Source: Nemania diffusa (Eukaryota > Ascomycota > Sordariomycetes > Xylariales > Xylariaceae). Taken from it: DNA of 64,000 bases. The notes under the pieces were generated by a model. The model did no database searches, had not been told where the DNA came from, and was given only the letters and a program-made list of their open reading frames with translations. Location: assembly GCA_038501195.1 (NCBI GenBank), contig JBBPUQ010000003.1, positions 5,796,501 to 5,860,500 of the forward strand, given 5' to 3'. Position 1 is the first letter of the stretch; the number at the start of each line of letters is the position of its first letter. The translations under genes and the position numbers were made by a program. This document shows positions 57,733-64,000 of this stretch, one piece after another.

Positions 57733-59382
57733 ATGGCGTCAAATACTCCCGATGCAGATACGGGATCGGATCACCAAGACGAAGCCGTTGCCGATGAACC
57801 CAAGACCTTTGAAGACTTAGGTCTCTCTCCAAGCCTGGTTGACGCATGCCGCCAGCTCAACTACACGGCCCCGACTCCTATCCAGCGCAAGGCGATCCCC
57901 GTGGCGCTGTCCGGCCGCGACCTCATCGGCCTCGCCGAGACCGGTTCCGGCAAAACCGCCGCCTTCCTTCTGCCCATCCGTGCGTACCTCGAGTCCAGCA
58001 GCAGCTAGAAAACGACGAGAAATAGAGTGGAGAGTTGCTGACCTTTGAAACCTGTCGTTGTTCCTGCAGTCCACGCCCTCCTCGAGAAACCCAACCCCTA
58101 CTTCGCCCTCGTCCTCTCGCCCACGCGCGAACTAGCCACGCAGATTGCCAACGACGCCGGCGCGCTCGGCGCCTCCATCGCGCTCAAGACGACGACGATC
58201 GTGGGCGGCCTGAGCATGGTCGACCAGTCCGTGTCCCTGGCGCGGCGGCCGCACATCATCGTGGCGACGCCGGGCCGCCTGCTCGACCACCTCGAGAACA
58301 CCAAGGGCTTCTCGCTCAAGAACCTGGCGTACCTCGTCATCGACGAGGCCGACCGCCTGCTGGACGACATGGACTTCGGCCCGACGCTCGAGAAGATCCT
58401 GCAGTGCCTGCCGCGCGACCGCAAGACGCTCCTCTTCTCCGCCACCATGTCGTCCAAGGTCGCGGCGCTGCAGCGCGCCAGCCTGCGCGACCCCGTCAAG
58501 GTCCAGGTCTCGAGCAACGTGCACCAGACCGTGGCGACGCTCGTGCAGAGCTACTGCTTCTTCCCGCACAAGTACAAGGACGTGTACTTGGTGTATCTCA
58601 TCGACCAGTTTGCCGGGAGGTCGACGGTCGTTTTCACGCGCACCATCTACGAAGCTCAGAGTAAATTTACACCGCCCATTTCACGCACTTCCGGGGCTGT
58701 TATGCTAATGCTAGGTCCAGGGTTACCTCTCGTTTTACGCGCCTTAGGTTTTAATGCGGTATGAAGATGCACAAATTTAGGACTCGTCTTTTGTCCCCGC
58801 TAACCCTTGCTAGATCCCTTTACACGGCCAATTGCCACAGTCGGCAAGATTAGGCGCCCTCAGCAAATTCAAGACGGGCTCGCGGAACATCCTCGTAGCC
58901 ACCGACGTCGCTGCCCGCGGTCTCGACATTCCCAAAATCGCCCTAGTCATCAACTACGACCTGCCCCAAGACAGTAAGTCTTTCTTTCCTTGCCCCCTCC
59001 CTCCCCCCACAACACCCACCGGAACTCACACAGCCATTCTCGCTCCCCAGGCACGACATACATCCACCGCGTGGGCCGCACGGCGCGCGCCGGCAACACG
59101 GGCCGCTCCATCTCCTTCGTCACGCAGTACGACATGGAGATCTGGCTGCGCATCGAGGCCGCGCTCGGCAAGAAGGTCGACGAGTACCCCGCCGCCAAGG
59201 ACGAGGTCATGATCTTCCGCAGCCGCGTCGAGGAGGGCTGTCGGTACGCCCGCAGCGAGATGAATGACCAGCGCGCCAGGGGCAGCAAGATCGGCGCCAA
59301 GCCGCAGAGGGCTGTAGGGAAGGCCAGGGGCAGGGCCGGCAAGGCGGGGAGGAATGGGGATATGGATCGGGAAGAGGAGTAG
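57733..59382 (+). CDS. RRP3: ATP-dependent RNA helicase Rrp3 (DDX47)
   Basis: Nucleolar DEAD-box helicase needed for cleavage and maturation of 18S rRNA in the small-subunit processome. Predicted 455 aa (yeast Rrp3 501) from exons 57733-57979, 58070-58660, 58721-58758, 58814-58973 and 59051-59382. The 38-nt third exon encodes [12 protein letters not shown] and is framed by a GCTAAT branch site and a CAG acceptor. Motifs in order: Q motif F26 to Q51 (TFEDLGL, TPIQ), Walker A AETGSGKT (68-75), [26 protein letters not shown] (174-177), SAT (206-208), then [19 protein letters not shown] and [24 protein letters not shown] and the short N-terminus are typical of Rrp3 rather than other DEAD proteins. 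The C-terminus is basic and Gly/Arg-rich. It converges on RRB1. Confidence 0.95.
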
Positions 59383-60223
59383 GAGAACTGGGCATGGTGG
59401 TTTGTTTAATTAAAAGAAAGGAGTTGGGGTGGGGTGTTAATGGTAATGTTCTTGTGTCATATCTGATGGTGTTTGGAATCTATGCTTACAGAAGTCGAGG
59501 GCCTAAAAGTTTGGGGCTTTGCTTTTGTTGATATACCTGGTGCGCATGTCTGCATTCTACGGTTGAGGGACCTGAGTTGTGAAGAAGTCTACAGCAAAGG
59601 GGAAGCAAGTTTATAAATCTAGTCTATGTTCATATTCAAGCATCTAGATGGGGGAAAAGCGTGCATATAGAATTCATTCATCATGTCATATTTTTTCCAG
59701 ATCGCTACGCCGTGAATGTTACCCACTACCTATGCGAACGCCTATACACTACATCAATCCTTAGTCTTTCCAAGACACGGCCGTCGTTCATCCATTATAT
59801 GTGGATTGGATCTGGTCCGCTTTATCCCCTGACAACTATCCTAGCTTTCGTGGTTTGGTGCTCATAACTGCAAGGAGAGGGCGCGTGGACTGGGAGATAT
59901 GCTGCTAGGTATTAGTCGACTTTACATAAGTTCTTCTCCATGCTATCACGAACGACCTCTTCTGTAGCCTGATACATGACCGTAGTAATTGACATCATTG
60001 GACATTGCGATATAGCTGCAATGAAGGTTAGGTCGAAGGATCGCCTGAGGAGATTTGTTAAGTAAGCCTCATTTTCCGCCTGATCTAATCTTGGATCGGA
60101 TTATCTACCCAAACCAACCGATGTCTTGTTTGGGCATCCAGGGGGAAATGACCAAGGGTGAATTAAATCTATTCCCTAACTCGATCGAGACGATTTCGTC
60201 AAAGCTTCTAACTTGACAAGAGA
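59383..60223. other. Intergenic between convergent RRP3 and RRB1
   Basis: No gene recognised; this should hold the 3' ends of both transcripts. A 68-codon frame at 59661-59867 has no family resemblance. Confidence 0.65.
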
Positions 60224-61729
60224 TTATTTCCCATGAATACCGTACACGACGCGGATAGGCCGGAAGATACTGAACTCCTGTCCCGTAGCGACGAGCGTGC
60301 CAGGGATCTGCGGATGCCAGTGGACCTCCTTGGCGTGCTCCGAGATGTGCTCGAAGAGCAGCTGGGGCGGCATGTCCTTGACGCCGGCCGTGTCCTTGCT
60401 CTCCTCGTCGTCGATCTCGACCGAGAGGTCCCACAGCGTGACCTTGTGGTCGCCGGCGGCGACGGCGACCATGCTGTCGTCCGCGGGGTGCCACTCGACG
60501 CTGGTGATCTGGTCCTTGTGGTAGGCGAAGCTCGCGATGGGGCTGGGCTTGTCGCCGGCGCCGCCCTTCCACTGCCGCAGGTCCCAGACGCCCCAGACGC
60601 CGTCGTCGGCGCCGGTGGCGAGTAAATGCGTGGTCAGTCTCGACCAGGAGAGCACGTTGACGTCGGTGTTGCTGACCTTGACTGTGATGGCGGGCTTGCG
60701 GCTCTTGCTCCTGACGTCCCAGACGCGGACGGTGCCGTCGCTGGAGGCGGAGGCGAACACGGAGGGTTCCTGCGGACTCCACTGGATGTCTTCGACGCTG
60801 TTGGTGTGGCCTTGGAAAGCCCTCGTGTCTGTCACCCAGCCTCCGCCGTCTGTTCTCGTGGTTGCGTATATCAGACCGTCGTTGTCTCCTGTCAGGAGTT
60901 TCCCACCGGGTACCAAGGGCGACCAGTCTACGGCGTAGCCCTCGGACTTGTGGGCTCTGATGGTGGAGATGGGCTTGTTCTGCTGAGGCGTTATGATGGT
61001 GCCGGGGTTGTCGAAGGAGGCGAGATGCGGCGTCACGTCGTGGATGAAGACTTGGGCTGACTCGGTCATGGTGGCTGTGAAGGTAGTTGGCGGCCTGGAG
61101 GGGTCTGAGGAGGGTATTTGGTGGGCGCGAATGCGGTTTGTGGTGGAGGTTAGGGGTATGGCCTTGTGCTCGAGAATGGGATCGGCTTCTTCGCCGTCAT
61201 CGTCTTCATCGCCATCCGAATCAGACTCTTCCCCATCATTTTGCTGACGGCTCAGACCACTGAACTTCATGACCATCAGCTGGTTCTCCTTTTCGCGGCC
61301 GCTCTCGGCCTGCGTGCCGGCGACGGTGTACATGGTGGCGGGATAGGCCTTCTCGCGCTTATCGCCCAGGCCGTCGCGCACTATATCGAACGACAGACAC
61401 GGCCACGGCGTGCTGAGATTATGCAGCATTTCGTAAGTGCCCAGATCCGGGGCGAGATGTTGGCCCTGCTCTAACTTGTTGCGCCCGACGATAAAAGTGC
61501 CATTGGTGTCAACGTCCATGGCGCCCGCAGCGCGTTCCTCGGCCTCTCTCTCGGCATCTGGCCTGCCATCGACACCAGCCTCGAATATTTCATCTTCACT
61601 CTCGAATTCGTCTTCGAACTCGTCCTCGAAATCTCCCATTTCCTTATCGTCTACGTCCATGGGCTCAGGGCGATCGCCGCCCTTGAGAGGCGTATCCCTC
61701 GCGTCAGTTTCGGCTATACGTTTCGACAT
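60224..61729 (-). CDS. RRB1: Rrb1/GRWD1 ribosome-assembly WD40 protein
   Basis: Nuclear chaperone for ribosomal protein Rpl3 in 60S subunit assembly; homologue of yeast Rrb1 and human GRWD1. Single exon, 501 aa, matching the family (yeast 511). The N-terminal part is very acidic (DFEDEFEDEFESEDEIFEAG). It is followed by the family segment LAPDLGTYEMLHNLSTPWPC with LSFDIVRDGLG, and a second acidic run (ESDSDGDEDDDGEEAD). WD repeats follow: GYAVDWSPLVPGGKLLTGDN, FQGHTNSVEDIQWSPQEPSV with SSDGTVRVWDVR, NVLSWSRLTTHLLATGADDG with VWDLRQW, and DQITSVEWHPADDSMVAVAA. The stretch HISEHAKEVHWHPQIPGTLV leads to the end. The C-terminus (SIFRPIRVVYGIHGK) is a few residues longer than usual. The ATG at 61729 is the obvious start. 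Confidence 0.96.
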   Translation of the reverse strand: MSKRIAETDARDTPLKGGDRPEPMDVDDKEMGDFEDEFEDEFESEDEIFEAGVDGRPDAEREAEERAAGAMDVDTNGTFIVGRNKLEQGQHLAPDLGTYEMLHNLSTPWPCLSFDIVRDGLGDKREKAYPATMYTVAGTQAESGREKENQLMVMKFSGLSRQQNDGEESDSDGDEDDDGEEADPILEHKAIPLTSTTNRIRAHQIPSSDPSRPPTTFTATMTESAQVFIHDVTPHLASFDNPGTIITPQQNKPISTIRAHKSEGYAVDWSPLVPGGKLLTGDNDGLIYATTRTDGGGWVTDTRAFQGHTNSVEDIQWSPQEPSVFASASSDGTVRVWDVRSKSRKPAITVKVSNTDVNVLSWSRLTTHLLATGADDGVWGVWDLRQWKGGAGDKPSPIASFAYHKDQITSVEWHPADDSMVAVAAGDHKVTLWDLSVEIDDEESKDTAGVKDMPPQLLFEHISEHAKEVHWHPQIPGTLVATGQEFSIFRPIRVVYGIHGK

Positions 61730-62260
61730 GGCGTCGTATAATGAAAAAAATAATGTGTAATGAAAAGGAATAGACGAATTCTGCAGCGATATCTACTGCG
61801 ACGGGGGTTTCGCAGAGAGAGATACGAAATGCCTAATAATAAAAGCTAAAAAAAAAAAGTTTCGGGATGCCCCGCGTCGAATTCACCCCGCGATATGTGG
61901 CTGAAATTAAATTGAAGTGGCTGAGCTTGATTAACTTAGCGCCACTTTACCGTATATAATGCACGGTATGCACTATACTACGCAATCTCGCTATTGTAGG
62001 TGCGACCATCTTGTGAACACTCAATTATATACAGAGATGAGTTTATCTCACCAGAACCGAGTATCAATAAATACGGTATCAGCTTACAAGCAGTGCCATT
62101 TAAATAAGGGTATTTCAGATAAGCTCACGTCTACTCTCAGCAAGCAAGGACTCAACTCAACCGGCGTATCATATGAAGCCAAGATCACTCACTTAAAAAT
62201 ATCTACACGGCATGCAGAACTGTCTACCTCTTAGTCTACATGAGATAAGATGATATAACC
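61730..62260. other. Intergenic between ILV3-like 3' end and RRB1 promoter
   Basis: Both flanking genes are on the minus strand, so the right part is the 3' flank of the dehydratase and the left part the RRB1 promoter. A run of ten A (61847-61858 area) and AT-rich DNA are present. No gene recognised. Confidence 0.65.
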
Positions 62261-64000
62261 TCATTCGTCCCACTGATCCGTGACAGCCCCATGGCTAGCA
62301 TCACCCACGAGCCGCGCGTACTTCGCCAGCGCGCCCCGTCGTACCTTAGCAACGGGCGGCTTCCAGCTCTTCTTGCGCTCCTCTAGCTCGGCATCGTCCG
62401 CGTTTTCGATGTCGATGCGGTTCTGCACCGCGTCGATGACGATCGTGTCCCCGTTTCGTACCAGCGCGATGGGGCCGCCGACTGCCGCTTCGGGGGTGAC
62501 GTGCCCGACCTAGAATGAATTGTTAGTGAGCCAGGAGGAGTGGGAGAGTATGTTTTAGTGTGGATGGTTTCCGAGGGTGAGAATAAGGGGTTAGTGTTGC
62601 GTAGTGTGTGGGAATTCGAGAGCCAGAACTAAAGAACCACACACTCATACACCACACTCGATGTATAAAAGCACAAGAGCAAGAACTCACGATAAACCCA
62701 TGACTAGCACCACTATACCGCCCATCCGTAACCAGCGCAATATTCTTCAGCCCCGCGCCAATAATCGCCGCCGACGCCCTCAGCTGCTCCGGCATGCCCG
62801 GCCCGCCCTTAGGCCCCTCATACCTTACGATGAGCACCAGGTTCTCGTCGCGCGGGATCTCCCCCCTCGCCAGCGCCGCGTCCAGCTCATGCTCCTTCTC
62901 GAACACCCTCGCCTTCCCCCTGAAGTTGAGCCCCTCCTTGCCCGTGATCTTCGCCACTGCCCCCTCAGGCGCCAGATTCCCGCGCAGCACGCGGATGTGC
63001 CCGCTCGCCTTGATCGGGTCCTCCAACGGGCGAATAACCCGCTGCCCCTCCGGCAGGCTCGGCCAGTCGGCAACATTCTCCGCGAGGCTCCGCCCCGTGA
63101 CGGTAGGGATCCCACCATCGATCAGCCCCGCGGCGATCAGCATCTTCAGCACGGCGGGCGTGCCCCCGATCTTGTAGAGGTCCTCCATGAGGTAGCGCCC
63201 GCTGGGCGCGAGGTCGGCGAGGAACGGCGTGCGGGCGCTCGCGCGGTCGACGTCGTCGAGGGACAGCGGCACCTCGGCCGCGTTGGCCATGGCGAGGAAG
63301 TGGAGCACGCCGTTCGTCGAGCCGCCCAGGACCATGGTGAGCACCAGCGCGTTCTCGAAGGCCGCGCGCGTGAGCAGGTCGCGCGGGCGGATGTCGAGCG
63401 CCATCGTCGTCTTGATCGTCTCCGCTGCGCGCTCGCATTCGCGTGCCTTCTCGGGGGAGAGGGCTGGGTAGGAGGAGGAGCCGGGGAGGGTGAGGCCCAT
63501 TGCTTCGATTGCGGTTGCCATGGTGTTTGCTGTGTACACTAGACGGTGAGGGTTAGTATTGCTGTTTTTGATGGTCGTTCTCTTTGATACTGGTGGGTTG
63601 CTCGCTCTTTGTAGCACAACTATAATTGAGAGAGAGGGCGAGAATGCGAATACGTACTGCCACCGCAGGCGCCGGCACCAGGACAGGAGTGCTGCTCGAG
63701 ATCAGACATAACGTCGCCCGGTGTTCGTCCCGCGGCACCGGCATTCGTCTTCGCCTGTAGCGTGCCGTACGCAAAAGCGCCTGCCGCTTCGTAGCAAGTG
63801 CTGACGTTCACGTCGCGCTCCAGAAGGCTGGAGTAGCCCTTGCGGATGGTCCCGCCATACTACAAGATCACCATCAGCCCCTGAACTCCGCCTGCCACAT
63901 TCATATTCTTCAACCCCTTCCACAAGCGGTGTTATGCAAAGGGCTGGTGTGGGTTTAAATCCAGGCGTTATTCAAACACGTGAAACTCACGATCATGATA
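62261..64000 (-). CDS. ILV3: Dihydroxyacid dehydratase (3' part; 5' end outside the window)
   Basis: Iron-sulfur dehydratase of branched-chain amino acid synthesis (valine, isoleucine, leucine), mitochondrial in fungi; converts dihydroxy acids to 2-keto acids. The gene runs off the right edge. Visible exons are 63991-64000 (partial), 63658-63859, 62691-63538 and 62261-62509, with introns of 131, 119 and 181 nt. Donors are GTGAGT, GTACGT and GTGAGT; a TACTAAC branch site precedes the 63538 junction. The joins recover [20 protein letters not shown] and [20 protein letters not shown], the latter containing a cluster-ligand Cys. Later come [31 protein letters not shown] and [20 protein letters not shown], with the C-terminus reading [12 protein letters not shown]3 itself is the likeliest identity. 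Fungi also carry DHAD paralogues, some in metabolite clusters as resistance copies, which cannot be excluded without the N-terminus. Confidence 0.93.

Noticed and set aside
62604..63542. 312-codon plus-strand frame
   Set aside because: Antisense shadow of the dihydroxyacid dehydratase.
1..64000. CRISPR arrays, operons, ribosome binding sites
   Set aside because: The window is fungal nuclear DNA with spliceosomal introns; no regularly spaced direct repeats of that kind are present.

Overview
The window is nuclear DNA of a filamentous ascomycete. Evidence: every multi-exon gene has short introns (55-255 nt) with GTRNGT-type donors, many with a TACTAAC/GCTAAC-like branch site just before the acceptor. 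Gene families also fit (UstYa/DUF3328, MpaB-like DUF2236, fungal nitronate monooxygenase, Pho85-type cyclin, Rrp3, Rrb1, Dom34). Very frequent TAGGTA/TACCTA words between genes hint at a Sordariomycete, but this is a weak inference. All exon joins given here were worked out by eye from reading frame, splice sites and family alignment; no transcript or search data were used.

Layout. Region 1-14 kb is mixed. It holds an ATF/CREB-like bZIP factor (1625-2475, -), a three-exon small secreted 8-cysteine protein (5278-5914, -), a six-exon nitronate monooxygenase (8006-9856, -), a MITE-like element (11199-11341) and a Clg1/Pho80-type cyclin (12116-14110, -). Region 14-28 kb shows no recognisable gene, only short tandem repeats and dense TAGGTA words. 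Region 28-40.7 kb is AT-rich and gene-poor. It contains a cytochrome P450 (28399-30107, -), a GNAT acetyltransferase (32813-33568, +), a hairpin element and tRNA-like relics.

Region 40.7-48.7 kb looks like a small metabolic island. It has an allantoate-permease-type MFS transporter, a UstYa-like DUF3328 oxidase, a short MpaB-like oxygenase, a divergent calmodulin-like protein and an aldo-keto reductase. No backbone synthase or RiPP precursor was seen. Region 49.5-64 kb is conserved housekeeping sequence: Dom34/Pelota (ribosome rescue), a WDR44-like protein, Rrp3 (18S rRNA maturation helicase), Rrb1/GRWD1 (ribosomal protein L3 chaperone) and the 3' part of dihydroxyacid dehydratase, which runs off the right edge. 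Three of these five serve ribosome assembly or rescue.

Nothing here can be declared a new system with certainty. The best leads are the orphan 8-Cys secreted protein, the UstYa/MpaB/MFS/AKR island, the calmodulin-like protein with one intact EF-hand, and several micro-exons (3, 11, 16 and 20 nt).
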